The notes under the pieces: model-generated
Database searches by the model: none
Told to the model about the DNA's origin: nothing
What the model saw: only the letters and a program-made list of their open reading frames with translations
Origin: Oryzias latipes
Lineage: Eukaryota; Chordata; Actinopteri; Beloniformes; Adrianichthyidae
Assembly: GCF_002234675.1 (NCBI RefSeq)
Contig: NC_019867.2
Coordinates: 6,685,561 to 6,749,560 of the forward strand
Direction of reading: 5' to 3'
Length of the DNA: 64,000 bases
Program-made: the position numbers and the translations under genes
Part shown: piece after piece, positions 36,232 to 49,125 of the stretch
Layout: every line of letters starts with the position of its first letter
How positions within the stretch are numbered: position 1 is the stretch's first letter

Positions 36232-39152
36232 TCACCCTAAAACAACTATGAGGCCTACGCTCACGATCAGACTCAGAGCAGCAACCATGGCGATGACTGG
36301 CAGCAGCCGGGCCTCTGTGGGCCGAAAGGGTGAGTCGCTGTCTCCATATGGTAGGGAGGGCAGGGTGACAAAAGATCTGAGAGTCTGGCAAGGCAAAGGA
36401 GCAACTGTATAAAAAGAAAGGATCAAGGAGATTCAATGATAAATAACTGTTTCAATAAACACTGTGATTTTACAGACTTTAGCTTGAAATAAGTTACTTT
36501 GGTGGATTGTTCCTAAATTTAATAAAACGTTGACCTTTGTGCAAAGTATAACAAAAACAGTTAAGGAGGTGTCAAAAGAAAAAAACAGTCAAGAAAGCAG
36601 AAATAAGTTTTTTAGAAAAACAATTAAAAAAATTATTCCTTGATGGAGTTTCCCTTTTATTAAACTATAAATAGTGTTTTTGTATTTTCTCTTTCACAGT
36701 AAAGCGTCCCCCCATTGATCGCTTTAAAAAGAGAATTTTCCCCTGCCTTAATGTACTTTTCTGTACGTTAGGGGTGTCAAACTCTATGCCTCGAGGGCCG
36801 GCCTCCTGCTGGTATACAGAAACTCTTCCCTTATCTGCTGCTGATTACCTGGATCAGGTGTGTTTAGCCAATAAGGAGCTTCAATAGCAGGTTGGCTGGA
36901 AAACCTGTTAGGCCTCGAGGCTTCTGACACCTCTGCTGGACTCTCACCAGCCACTTTATTAGGTACACCATACTAGTACAGGGTTGGACGCCCTTTTGTC
37001 TTCAGAACCGCCTTAATCCTTGCTGGAAAAGATTCAACAAGGTACTGGAAACATTCCTTAGATTTGGGCCATATTGATAAGATAGCATCACACGATTGCT
37101 GTAGATTTGTCAACTGCACATCCATGATGCCAATTGTCTGTTCCACCACATCCCAAAGATGATCTATTGGGTTTAGATCTGGTGACTGCGGAGGCCATTT
37201 GGCGCCAGTGAACTTATTGTCATGTTCAAGAAACCGGTCTAAGATGATTCCAGCTTTATGACAAGGCGCCTTGTCCTGCTGGAAGAAATTGGATTAGAAA
37301 TTTGCATTAACAAGCAGTTGGATGGGTGTACCTAATAAAGAGGCCAGTGAGAGTAGAATCAAGTCTTCTCTTGTCAGTCTTGGTGTAGGCATCCCCTAAC
37401 AATAGCAACAGAACCAGTTCCACTACATTCCTTTCTTTTTTATTCATCTAAGTTTGGCTGTTTGAACAAGTTTAATTTTAGCAACCCGTTCCTCTAAAGG
37501 AGCAAGGTAAATAGTAAATAGATTATTTTTTTGTTCCAGAGACCATTTAGACTGTCATGAAAAAATCGGAATTGGGTCGCATGGGGCAAAAAAATCGGAA
37601 TTGGGTCGTTTCAGCCGGCAGTGTGAACGTAGCCTTAGACATATCTCTGAAGGTTTGTTGTACCTGTAAGGAGGAAGGTAACTTGGTAAAAGATGGTTTT
37701 GTTTTCCTCCTGCAGGGAGCAGCGATAAGTTCCCTCTTCATCCAGATGTAGCTGATTTAAGACCACAGAGGATTCATGCGTCACCACCAAGGGCACAAAG
37801 TCACTTTCATTCAGCTGGTTATAGAATTCGGGAAGAGACAAAAACAGATGACTGGGTGTGAAAGCTATAAATACATTGGGCGAGTACTGTACAGCCAAAA
37901 ATGGTAAATGATGCCATGTTTGCCTTTCAAGGTCATAAAAACAATGTAAAAAATGACTTGTTTCTGCTACAGTAGATCAAATCATGCTTTTTTTTGTTGC
38001 TATGAGCAACATCGGGAGACCTTTTTAGTTCTTGGCACTCCTGGGGCCCAGGAGTAGTAGTATTCTGGTTTTCCTGAAATAAGTAAATGCCATGGTTGGT
38101 AACAGTTCAACACCACCTGGCCTCCCTCTTCAGCTCGCACTGGGTTTTCTGGAAAACAGGCAAGATTAAGAACCAAGAGATCTTGCCTTTGCATTTGGAT
38201 TACTCAAATAATCCCTTTTTTCATTTGACGTTCATGTGAGCATGTGGCTGCGCTTTGGTTAAGAACACTTTTCTTCACATGTGATATGTTTAGAAAACAG
38301 GTCATACTAAAACTCACCACCACAGTTGTGCTGACCGGATGGAGAGGGGCAGATGTACATCTTGAATTTGCAGGTTAGGCAGTCAATTACTCTTCTATTA
38401 AGAAATCCTGAAAAGCAAGCACAAATGTAATCATTCACACATAGTCGACAGTGTTTGCACACATGATAGGATCAAACTGAATGAACTTACCACACTTGTT
38501 GGGGCAGAGTCCTGGGAAAGAAATGGATAAATGATGTGAAACTAATTCACAACACTGACCTACCAAAGTACTCTTTACTTATCACTGAGCAGAGAATGCA
38601 CTGTGACTCATGTTGATTACCATCACGGATGAACGTGTCCAAGTGTTTCTCCAAGATCCTATTGCCTTTCTCCAGGATCTGAATGGTTTTAGAAGTTATC
38701 AACCCTTCAGAAAGGAGATGATTTGTTTATAAGGTACTTCAATTTGTAAAGTTCTTGTAAATGTTACACCACTGTTGTTGTAAAATCAACATTTTCAAGT
38801 TCTCACCACTTTTATTTATGTTCCAGAAGCGGTTAAATTCACTTTGGTACTCAGTTCTTGCTCTATACAGAGTAGTGGGATCTAAGAAAAACACATTTTA
38901 GTGGTAAAATATTATGAGACTGTCAAAATATAAAAAGCTCCCCTTGATCTTACCAATGACACCCTTTCTTTGACGACTTGTTTGCTTGTAGTTCTGATAT
39001 GCGTGGTCACAAATCATATTCAGCTCTATCTGATATTTTATTGCAGTCGAGAGGATGAAGTCTTCATGAAGGAACCTGATGATGCGCTCACATTGCAGAC
39101 AGGTCTCAGCAGCAGGGATAAAGCAGAGCAGGTAGACCAGCATCAGCAACAT
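36232..39152 (-). CDS. izumo1: Izumo sperm-egg fusion protein 1
   Basis: A sperm plasma-membrane protein needed for gamete fusion; 306 residues in eight coding exons: 38954-39152, 38807-38881, 38621-38704, 38491-38511, 38318-38407, 38021-38148, 37664-37814 and 36232-36404. All borders are GT/AG and the phases agree. The start is the ATG at 39152; an in-frame GTG further upstream is not used. A signal peptide (MLLMLVYLLCFIPAAE) leads directly into CLQC, the first Izumo-domain cysteine pair. Later come CPNKCG and a CLTC/C/C cluster forming the hinge. Next is one Ig-like domain (VVLNCYQPW paired with GTYRCSL), then a membrane helix (about VIAMVAALSLIVSVGLIVVLG). The protein stops right at the helix end, so it has essentially no cytoplasmic tail, unlike mammalian IZUMO1. 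Intron 7 holds two DNA transposons. The identification rests on domain order plus cysteine motifs. Confidence 0.88.
36770..36935. mobile_element. hAT-like MITE in izumo1 intron 7
   Basis: Ends AGGGGTGTCAAACTC and its partner CTTCTGACACCTCTG. The interior has CTCGAGGGCCGGCCTCCTGC, GATCAGGTGTGTTTAGCC and AATAAGGAGCTTCAA. A second copy in the opposite orientation lies in myorg intron 1 at 43684-43857. CAGAGGTGTC-type ends suggest the hAT superfamily. Confidence 0.75.
36940..37354 (-). mobile_element. Tc1/mariner remnant in izumo1 intron 7
   Basis: Bounded by inverted repeats CTCTCACCAGCCACTTTATT and its complement, ending at about 37354. The minus strand between about 37281 and 36985 still reads as the C-terminal part of a Tc1-type transposase, including the hallmark WPPQSPDLNPIDHLWD and a terminal stop. 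The N-terminal two thirds of the transposase are missing, so this is an internally deleted copy. Confidence 0.8.
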
Positions 39153-40804
39153 CTCTGCTCTGCTTTCCACCGCCGTGATGAGTCACTCTGGGTTCTGATG
39201 ATTTCCTCTGAAAATTATTTGACAATACAGTCGACCTGATAACCTTACAGAGCATTGCTACCTATACTGATACTATAGTGTAAAGTTATAAAACTGTATA
39301 GCAAATATGGTTTTGATGTACATAGAAGAAAGATTAAGCATGTTGTAAATAAAAACGTGGAAAAAAACAGACATTTTGTGGTTTATCTTTTGTAGTAGAA
39401 CTAGATTAGTAGTTTAACAGGAAACAGAAAATACACTATAATATCTGTTTGTCAAACATAAATTTATGTTATTGGGACACAGTCCACATGCAAGTTAGCT
39501 TATTGCTGTCACCCAGTGGCAGAACATTTCATTTTAAAAGCTCTACTTGTTCTTACCTCTGTTTGCGGCTGTGCTTGATGAATTTACCACACAGTGCACT
39601 TCAGGATATTTAAAAAAAAATAAAAAAAATTTTTGTGTGTATTTAAGTGTTTTTTGTTTTGTTTATGTTTTGAATTAATACTAGATTATGGATTAGCAGT
39701 TACAATTCTGAAAATAATTTTAAATTTATATCAAAACAAGGGCATTTTGGAAATATTGATATTGAAGTCGTCTCCACTGGCAACTATTGCCATAGCAAAA
39801 ACCTGAAAAAAGCAAATTCATTTAAAAGCTGTTCAAGGTTAATTTCGTCTGAAAAAAAGACAAAAAATAAGCCAATATGATGTAATTCCTAATGTAAAAT
39901 TATCTATAACTAACTTTTGCTCATTTGTTTTGTTATTGCCGTGTAATATATGTTCACATTTTTTGGTAGCAATATTTTAACTACATTTCCCAGAACCCCC
40001 TGCAGGGGTAAAATGGACGAATCCGCTCTGGTCGTAAAAGTTTGCGCAGCTGCGCAGTGGAAAGTCGCACTCGCAGCTGTGTGGTGTACTGGCACGCCTT
40101 GACCTCAGCAACTCTAAAGGAAATATAAGGTACTAAAATGTTCTTTAAAAAATTTTTGAGACTGAAAAACAAATCCGGGACGATTAGCACCTTTTGTGCG
40201 CTCCGTTAAGATCGACAGCTAAAACGTCTGTGTATTGTGAACGTCATGACGCGGTCATGAAGGGGTTGTTGAACCTAAACCCAGATTTCCACGACGACTC
40301 ACACAAACGCACAGCACTCTCGGCTGGTGGCACTGCGTTGATGCTGGAAAATGTGGTTACGTGGAAACTTTACACGTGTTTTATGTGCCATGTTTGTCAT
40401 AGCACCCTTTATCCGGCTCGTGTTTTGGAGTTTGTTACAAATATAGACAAAAGGTGTGGTTGTGTGTTTGAACCCTGTGTGCCAACAAACCCTGACACAC
40501 AAACACACACAAAGCACTCAATTCTAGGGTCTTTGGAAGGTGGAGTGATGATAAATAAAATATTTCCACACAGCAAAAAAGTCATTCTGCTTCAAATCTT
40601 CAGTTTTTTCCTAGATTATCACATGCAGCAATGAAAAAGCCCTAAAATAACTACAGTATTTACTGTGAAAACAAGAAAACATTCCTCTGGTGCAAAAGGT
40701 GACCCATCTCCCTCTTGTGCCTGAAGCAAATGGACTATAACAAAAAAATAAATTACAAAAAAAAAAAATCCCCTAATATTAATAATATCTGTTTTCTCTT
40801 ACAG
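39153..40804. promoter_or_regulatory. Shared intergenic region of izumo1 (minus) and myorg (plus)
   Basis: The two genes diverge from here. About 40000-40100 is the most CpG-rich part (TTTGCGCAGCTGCGCAGTGG) and is the best candidate for a myorg first, non-coding exon and promoter. A strong acceptor TTTTCTCTTACAG ends at 40804, 183 bp before the myorg ATG, implying an upstream 5' UTR exon. The izumo1 promoter was not located. Confidence 0.4.
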
Positions 40805-40986
40805 GTTGGGGCCCTATCCTCCCACAAGAAAACATGTCAAAGATTTGCATTTAAACACTCCCTCCAACGTCACTGGTGCCAGCGTATGGATTTATTTTTA
40901 ATTTTTGTGTTTAGGTTCTGTTAGACAGGAAGCGTACTGCTCCTCTTGTGCCAAAACCTCCCCAGACTTCCCTGCTATTCTTCAGC

Positions 40987-43900
40987 ATGTATCAGATTGT
41001 CCCCGGTACGCCTGTAGAGCAGCATTTCACAGAAGGATCCCACGGCTCGCCGTTTAAGAAAAAGCGCTCCAGTGAAAGGCGGCCATTGGTCATATCTGGT
41101 GTTCTAGGCTGTGTGCTAGGCCTAGCTGCTGTGATCGCATGGTGCTACTACTACATGTCTCTACGCAAAGCACAGCTGCTGAAGAACGAGTCGCTTGACC
41201 TGAGAAAAGATGGCTTTGTCATACACAACCAGGGAGGGACCGTTATCTTCACCATGACCTTCAGGTGGGTTTGATGAGGTTGTTATTGTTGATAAATCTG
41301 CAGATTTTTCTATAAGATCAATTATCGTATTTTTCGTACTGTAAGTTGCAGACGCCAAAAAATGCATAATAAAGAAGAAATCATGTATAAGTTGCACTTT
41401 TGGGAGAAATTTAATAGAGGAATAGATAACAAAAATACACTGATTAAATGCACAATTCACGACTGTAACCAAATTGAACATGAAACAGGAGAAATTGTGT
41501 GTTTAGTATATTATTGCAGCAACTGAGCAATTTTTAAGATAACCATAACCTAAAGAACATGCTAACTAGTCAACTAAGCTCTTTAAGTCACTTTAAATCA
41601 CTAAATTTATTGAATTCTGCATCTTCTGTGTTGCTTTGGAACAAAAACTGATACACGCACCCACGGTGCCCTCTAGTGGTTTTTAGTGAGGAAATCACAA
41701 ACACATTAACCTATTTATTATTATTTTAAATCACACACAGGTTGCTACGACAGAGTTTTAGGGCCAGTTTACAAAAGAGAAACTTTTTTTAAATTACGAC
41801 TTTTAAGTTGTAAATCTCATGAATTTACGAGTTTTTTTTCTCGTAGATTTACGAGTTTTTATCTCGTAAATTTACGACTTAAAAAAAAGTGATAGATTAA
41901 CGAGGAAAAAATACCAAAGTTTTCCGTTTATCAGAGCCTCGGTTGAAAAGGAAATATGTGGTGCCTTTTGTGAAGCTTCCGGATAGGTTTAAAGAAAACA
42001 GAGATTGGCGACTCAAAATCAGATTATTTTCAGTGGAGCCGGCTCTCCGGAGTTCGGTGTCAGTAAAGCGGAGTTTCATATGTAAAATAAGGAGCTCAGA
42101 GACACGTTTGGGTGTAGAGGACCGCTGCAGCCTTTATTCTCCTTTTCATTCACATAACCTGATGTTCATTTGTCACCTTACGTCATGAACCTGTCATCCG
42201 AACACCAATGTGGAAGTAAACAGTGTTCCATGCGCCCACTCCTCCAGATAAAACGTCCCGTTTCAACATAAAACAGTAAAGATGAATGAAAATAGTCTGT
42301 TATATTAGCATTTGAACGCTGAAAATGCCAAAAAGTGCTCCTCCTCAGACGGAAGCGTCAGACAAACGTGGAGATCTTGTCTTTGGTGGATGAAGAAAGG
42401 ATTCAGGTGGACAGCTGCAGGGAGACCGATGGCTTCATCGGGCTACAAAGATCCTGCAAACTAACAATCAATGAATAAAACATTAATAAATCGTAAATCA
42501 AACAAATGAGCTTCCATTATCAATAAACATTCAGCTCACCTGTTTAATTGAGTTTAGTCGGTCTGCTCTGCTGCTGCACTGTATGCTCACTTCGACTTTA
42601 AACTCGTAAATTTACGAGTTTTTTTCTCGTAAATCTACGACTTAAAATCTCATAATTTTATTTATTTATTTATTTATTTATTTATTTTGGGTGGCCCTAA
42701 AACTCCGTCGTAGGTTTCACCAATGGTAAAGCCATGCAAAAAACTGCGATTTACATTCTGAAAAATACCGTACACAAATCTATATTGTGAGCCGTTAAAT
42801 TAGGTATTAATGAATAAAATCTTGAGTTTTTTTTCTAGATATGGTAGTAAGTCTTTTGTTTGTTTTTATGTTTTCTCCGGATGCCAAATGCAAATGTTTT
42901 GTTCATAAAAACAAACAAAAGACTTACTATTTTTATACTTAGAATTCTAGGTTAAATAAAAGGCAAAAGCATGCAGGGATCTTGGCAATGTTTCTTTCTT
43001 TTTTTTCTAATCTTATAAATGCAATTTCCTCTTTTGTGTCATTGAAACTTCCTGTGTCAGAAGATTCCTTTGGTAACATGTCAGCTGTTCATAGACTCGT
43101 GTACGTTATAAGTTAGATTTCCAGTTTGAAAACTTTACATAAAAGTACAAGAAAATGCATTTGAAGGATGCATTTAGTTTTTTTTCCTTTCAGCTGCTAT
43201 AGTATAGAAATATATATATTTTTAACTTTTGTTTGGAGATCCTACAATTTATAAAATATCTAAAGATAGTTTATTACAAATCTGCACTGCAGTTATAAAG
43301 ACCTAATTCTTACTTTTAAGCAAATAACATTAAATGGGGATTAGAACTGTATTACCTTCTGTAATCCAGATTAAGAATCTCATTTTGCTGCAGTGAAAAC
43401 AAAGCTCTTTGTGCGAGCCAGCTGCACTGAGATAACTTTTCCTGAACACAGCTGTTCCTCTTTGCGTGCTGACCCATATAACAAGATGCCTGTCTGTATT
43501 TGCTGATGGAAAACCAGATGAGACAGACACGTGCTTGCACCCTAAGGGGAGGCAGATTCAGTAATGACCCACACAGCTCCAACGGACAGAAATAGTCAGC
43601 GCTTGAGCAGAAAAAGAGCCCCTGGTTGGAGGCTGAAACGTTCTTTGTCGTAAATGAGTTTCCATTGTTAGAAAAGTCTAAAGCTGGGGTGTCAGAATTC
43701 AGGCTTTGAGGGTCGGTGTCCAACATGTTTTCCAACCAACCTGCCATTGAAGCTCCTTATTGGCTAAACACACCTGATCCAGGTATCCAGGTAAGAGGCA
43801 GGCTTTCTGGAAAACCAGCAGGAGGCCGACCCTCGAGGTCTGAAGCATTGACACTGGGCCATTTGTGTTGAGCTTGGCCCTAACTTGTCTTTCCACACTT

Positions 43901-46900
43901 TGTTCCAGATCTGACAATCTGGATCTGGACTCCTGCTCTAAGGAGAAAAATATTCTCAGCTGCACTCGCTCATACTCAGGAAACCTGAACTTCTTTATCG
44001 AGACGGTCCGATCAAAAGACACTGTGATGTGTTACCGGGTTCGCTGGGAGGAGCTGCAAAATAATCACTCAATTGAACACGCCATGGCATACAACGGTTC
44101 CCACTGGTATGGAGGGGCAGAAACCGCAGAGCAACACTGGCCCATAAAGATCCAAGGGGAACAGGACCCACAGCCCTTCGTCACCAGTGATGTCTATTCC
44201 AACCGAAAAGCTTTTGGGGGAATACTAGAGCGGTACTGGCTGTCGTCAAATGCAACCGCGATCAAGATTAACGATTCGGTACCGTTTCATTTGGGTTGGT
44301 CAGAGAAGGACAGAACGCTCAGGTTTGAGGCGCGCTACCAGAACTCTCCCTTCAGACCAGCAGCAGGACAGAGGGCCTTTCCTGAGCTCAGCTACAGAGT
44401 TTGTGTGGGGGCCAATGTTGCCTCCATTCACAAATATATGGTGAGTGTCGTCATGGATTTTTAGCAACACCTATGATGATGTTAAACAGATGGAACTTCC
44501 TGAGCTAATCTAGTATCTCTTAGTTTATATTTTTTTTTTTTAGTTTGGCAGATGAAATACAGATAATAAAGCTGTCATGGAAAATAATTTTTCAGATCCT
44601 CCTATTCAACACTTGTCCATTTGGCACGCTTTTTAATTAGCTGTGTTTTGAGGTTAAGGTTAGAAAAAGGGCCATCATGCTGATTACGGCTGCACGATAT
44701 GAGGAAAACTCGCGATTGGCAATATTAGTGATCAATATTGCGATGACGATATAACTTGCGATACATGAACAAACAGCAAAACAACCAAAAACATAATTAC
44801 CATTTCCATCAACAGTTTTATTTAAAAAGGAGTTTGCACAACTTAAAAACACTCCAAATGACCCTCGTCAACATAGGAGGCAAACATCTAACATAAAAGG
44901 CGTCCATCCGATTGGTCAAATGCATAAAGGGATTTATTTGATTCATTAAATACTTCAAGCTGCCATAAGATTGTTTTAGCACATTTAAGGTCATCATTAA
45001 TTGCAGTTTTTGCTGATTATTGCTATATGCTTGATATCGCCATAACGATAAATTTGCGATTTATTGTGCAGGCCTAATCCTGATTAAACATCAGGGCATT
45101 TTGGGGGATCTGCTGACTGACACCAAGGAGGAAAGATTGTTCAGTTAAAAAACAAAAAAATAATAGAAAATAAACATCATGGGGGATTTGGAGAGGATTC
45201 ATATGATGAAAAATGCTAGTTAGCCTAACAGGAAGAGGGAAAATAGTTAGATTGAGTAAACATGGCTCCAAACTCAACCCAACAGATTAACTTAAGGTTG
45301 TTTCATGTAAAAAACGGTCAAAAAGCTGAGTAAATGTAATGCAGGAAGGTGTGACACCTGGAATGACAGGCTAAATATGTTCTTCTTTTTTCAGTCATAA
45401 CAAAAAACTGAGTTAATGATCTGCTTGAAGAAGGTTATGGGTTTCAGGGAAACGGGAACCAGCTGTGATGCAGACGTCAGGCTCATCAGAACTGTAAAAT
45501 ATAATAAGTGCATGCAACTTACAATTGCCTTATACTTCACAATAGATGTATCACACGCATGACAATCACACATTCCATTTTCTGTGACGTATCTTGAGGT
45601 GGCCGTACGATTCTCAAGGGAACTGCAAGACACACTTGCTCTCCCTTTAAGATGCAGCCGCTCCTCTATATGACTTTCTTTTGCATTGGTTTCAAAATAC
45701 TTTCAACAGTAGTGCATGGTTGTTGTTGCTTTTATCTTTAAATTGCTTATGTTAAATGAAGTAAACCGAAGCTAAAAGCTGGTTCATTCCAGTACAGGGG
45801 CATGGGACTAAGGCTATTGCAGACATGTTGTGTTTTTCACTGGGTTCTCTTTACGTGTGTCACACAGGTACGGCGGTACTTCCCTAAACCCATTAAAGTC
45901 CCTTCTTCTGAGGTTTTTGCAAAGCCAGTGTGGTCCACATGGGCTCTTTACAAGACGGCTGTAAGTCAGGAGAAGCTGCTGCGCTATGCCACTGACATCA
46001 CCAAGCACGGCTTCAACTGCTCCCATCTGGAGCTGGATGACCGCTACACCTCTGACTATGGAGAGTTTGACTTTGACCCGCAGAAGTTCCCAAATGCCAG
46101 CGGCATGTTCGAAAAACTCAGAAAAAAGCAGTTTAAAGTGACACTGTGGACACATCCTTTCATCAACTACGACTCCATCAATTTTGGTGTGGCGGTGGAG
46201 AAAGGCCTGTTTGTCCGGGAGCCCAGCGGTGAGCTGCCTGCTCTGGTTCGCTGGTGGAACGGAGTCGGAGGCATCTTGGACTTTACCAACCCAGAGGCCA
46301 GAGAGTGGTTTTCCTCACACCTGAGCACGCTCAAAGCTCGCTACCAAGTGGCTTCCTTTAAGTTTGATGCCGGAGAGACCAGCTACCTCCCGCGACATTT
46401 CAGCACCCTGATGCCGCTGTCCGACCCCTCCTCCTTCACCCGGCACTATGCAGAGATGGCTCTGCCGTTCAGCGACCGTGCTGAGCTGCGAGTGGGATAC
46501 CAGAGTCAAAACGTCTCTTGCTTCTACAGGATCATTGACAGAGACTCAGTGTGGGGTTATGAGCTCGGGCTCAAGTCCATCATCCCCACGGTTCTTACCA
46601 TCAGCATTCTGGGTTACCAGTTTGTCTTACCCGATATGATAGGTGGGAATGCATATCCCAACCGCACTGCAGGTAGGCCAGACTGACACATACTCTCACT
46701 TTTGTCTTTGTGCAGGTACATGTTGGTCTAATGTCTGTTTTTCAACATATTTCCTTTACTTTAGAGGGAAAAGATGCTCTTCCAGACAGAGAGCTGTACA
46801 TCAGGTGGTTGGAGTTGTCTGCTTTTATGCCCGTCATGCAGTTCTCTATTCCACCGTGGGCCTACGACAAAGAGGTGGGTTCTGTAAAACGGATAGAAGT

Positions 46901-48053
46901 AGGGACAAGAAAAAGAAAAAAAAAGAAAAATTGAATTGAATTGCCTTTTTTAAAATTGAACATTTTTGAAATTGTCAAATCTGAAGTGGATCCACTTCCG
47001 TGCACAGTGGTTTCTTGACCTCCTTAACGACCCACTCTGATGAATCAACTGGTTTCTTTAAGCTGCTTTGAATTTTTGGTGTTGTCCTGACAAATCTTTA
47101 GTTATAGAGATTTTAGATTTAGGCATTACTTTAAATTTGGTTCAGCTTGGATTCTCACTGGAGTGAGGTCAAACACACTGGATCTTAGTTTGCCTTTTAG
47201 TCTTGACATGTACTATCTAACAATGCATGCGCCTTTGGGTTTTTGGTATACGGTAATTTGATTGCATGAAGAACCATGGGTCTGTCTGTGATTAGACTTT
47301 AACTTTAAATATACTGCACACACATTTTTTTAGCGCCTAAAACACTTTTGCATACTACTGAATAGAGCTCAGGTGCTGTAAACAAGGATGTGTAGCAGAA
47401 AAATGTAAGTAAATAAATCATTAAATAAATTTAGAAGGAAACATCAATTAGACAGAAATTTTTTGAAGAATATTTCAACTTTAGAAACAATCTTCATTTG
47501 TACGTGGATATTGTCCATTTTTGTTATGTCCACCAGAGTGCAGTAAAGAAAAACATTTGAAAGGTTTGCTTCTGTGATGGATGTTGTGTTTTGAACAGCA
47601 ATGGATGAGACTTTGCTGATTCCATCACCTGGTGATTTAAACCATAGTTGATGGGTTTGTGCCAACACAGAATTTGTGCTCCCTCATCTGTAGGTGGTGG
47701 AAATTGCCCAGAAGTTCACAGAACTTCATGAAACTCTGGTGACCCCGAGGGTCTTAGAACTGGCAAATGAAGTCCTTAAAACCGGAGACCCGATCATACG
47801 GCCGCTGTGGTGGATCGCTAACGATGACGAGGTGGCCTATAAGATCGACTCTCAGTTTATGATCGGAGATGACCTGATGGTGGCTCCTGTGTTGGAACCG
47901 GGAAAACAAGAGAGAGATATCTATCTACCTGCAGGACAATGGAGAAGCTACAAGGGGGAACATTTTGACAAAACTCCTGTGTACCTCACTGATTACCCTG
48001 TGGATCTGAATGAAATTGCTTACTTTACATGGGTTCCTTTGATCGACACCTGA
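40987..48053 (+). CDS. myorg: Myogenesis-regulating glycosidase (GH31 family)
   Basis: A type II membrane glycosidase of the ER/secretory pathway, GH31 family; 694 residues (human 714). The human enzyme has been described as an alpha-galactosidase. Coding exons: 40987-41264, 43909-44440, 45868-46672, 46765-46874 and 47694-48053, phases 2, 0, 1, 0. The start is the ATG at 40987 (MYQIVPG), aligned with an internal Met of the human protein. An upstream in-frame GTG is ignored. A signal anchor (about residues 36-58, [18 protein letters not shown]) precedes the lumenal part. HWYGGAE and QPFVTSDVY are family signatures. FKFDAGE holds the catalytic nucleophile (D437) and IIDRDSVWG the acid/base (D494), by spacing with the human D463/D520. 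The C-terminus ends [10 protein letters not shown], as in human. Intron 1 (2.6 kb) and intron 2 (1.4 kb) carry transposons. Its 3' half is partly duplicated as a relic at 56.9-58.4 kb. Confidence 0.95.
41744..42713. mobile_element. TIR DNA transposon with TCGTAAATTTACGA subterminal repeats, in myorg intron 1
   Basis: The ends are inverted: CTACGACAGAGTTTTAGGGC on the left and its complement (one mismatch) on the right. Inside each end is an array of short palindromes of the type CTCGTAAATTTACGAG separated by T-runs (about 41805-41885 and 42600-42645). A (TTTA)n run is at about 42657-42687. No transposase is visible. The frame at 41943-42188 has no known relatives that I recognise. Confidence 0.8.
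43684..43857. mobile_element. hAT-like MITE in myorg intron 1
   Basis: Same family as 36770-36935 but inverted. GGGGTGTCAGAATTC is at the left end, TTGACACTGGGCC at the right, and GAAGCTCCTTATTGGCTAAA inside. It ends about 50 bp before the acceptor of exon 2 at 43909. Confidence 0.75.
44684..45075. mobile_element. hAT-like non-autonomous element in myorg intron 2
   Basis: Inverted ends of the GGCTGCACGATAT type on the left and AATAAATCGCAAAT/GCCTGCAC (complement) on the right, with internal CGATATTGATCAC-type AT/CG palindromes. This 'ctgcacgatat' style is common for fish hAT MITEs. Ends are approximate. Confidence 0.65.
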
Positions 48054-48863
48054 TTGCTTTTACATCCTTCAAATAATTTTCATCCTCGTGTGCCTTTCAG
48101 AGCCAAAAGGAAAACCGATCCCTGATTGTATCACCAAGGCTGTCTTTCTCCTTACGAGGCACCTTAATTCTGTAGTTTTAGGCTGTCAGGTGTTCTGTGA
48201 GCCTGAAGTAATTAATCTTTCCAGTCCAGGTGGATTACATGTCTGTGCCATAACATTAATCTCATAATCCAATGGGGTTGGGGACTCTCCAGTAATAAAT
48301 ATGCACAGATTTGGATAAACACAGCTGAACATCAGCATCATTCTGGCGTTTTCTGCACTGAGCTGGCAAATCCATGGAAGTAATGCACCATTCAACTGCA
48401 CTTTACTTATGCTAGAATTTCAGTTTAATAACGACAATAATGCACGGATGTTTGGTCATGTGTTTAGCAGCGTTCTGAGCACAAATAGCTGCTAATATTT
48501 TTCATGCAATGATTGTCGACCTGCTGTGCCATCTTTCTATGTCAGTGCCAAAGTAAACAGTCTGTCTGTCTGTCATCTGCTGAAGTTAAAATGCATTGCT
48601 CAGGGCAGAAAAAATAAATATTTTAAATTATTTTTATGCACAAGTAAATATGTATTGAACCACTACTTATATTTCTGTGAAAATGTCATACATTAGTGTG
48701 CCCTCCACAGCTGCATTGTGAATGTTTTTTGCCTCATTTTTTTTGTCTTGAATGAACAAAGAAGTGTGCGCCTCATGAATCTAAACTTCCTCTCCTACGT
48801 TATGATTTACAGAGCGCATGAGTTTGAATGTTCCTGCACTGTGACTGCTGACATGAGAATAAA
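48054..48863 (+). terminator. myorg 3' UTR and candidate poly(A) signal (48858-48863)
   Basis: AATAAA occurs at 48858-48863, 805 bp past the stop, with earlier candidates at about 48293 and 48608. No other feature is recognised in this stretch. Confidence 0.4.
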
Positions 48864-48997
48864 GGAGAATGAAGCACAAGACTGCTTATCTGAAGAGTTT
48901 GCTAAAATATTTTTTTTAAAATACCTCTAGATCTGTGAAAAAACACAACCCTGTCTGATAATAGAAGAACCTAAGAAGTCAATTTTCTGTTTAAGTT

Positions 48998-49125
48998 CCG
49001 GTTGTATGTCTCTATGTGGCCCGGCAAGGTGTACCCCGCCCTCACCAAATAGTAGCTGGGAAGGCTCCAACGACCCTGTGACTCTGAACGGGACTAGAAA
49101 GCTTTAGAATATGAATGGATGAAAC
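48998..49125 (+). mobile_element. LINE/SINE-type 3' tail (second copy)
   Basis: TCTCTATGTGGCCCGG, GTGTACCCCGCCCTC, GGCTCCAACGACCCTGTGAC and a GAATGGATGAA end. Same family as 4905-5098, diverged. Confidence 0.55.

Noticed and set aside
39153-39170. Upstream start of izumo1 giving six extra residues
   Set aside because: The codon is GTG, not ATG, and the ATG at 39152 gives a proper signal peptide.
40948-40986. Upstream extension of myorg
   Set aside because: The frame opens at a GTG. The ATG at 40987 lines up with the human family and lies in the same exon.
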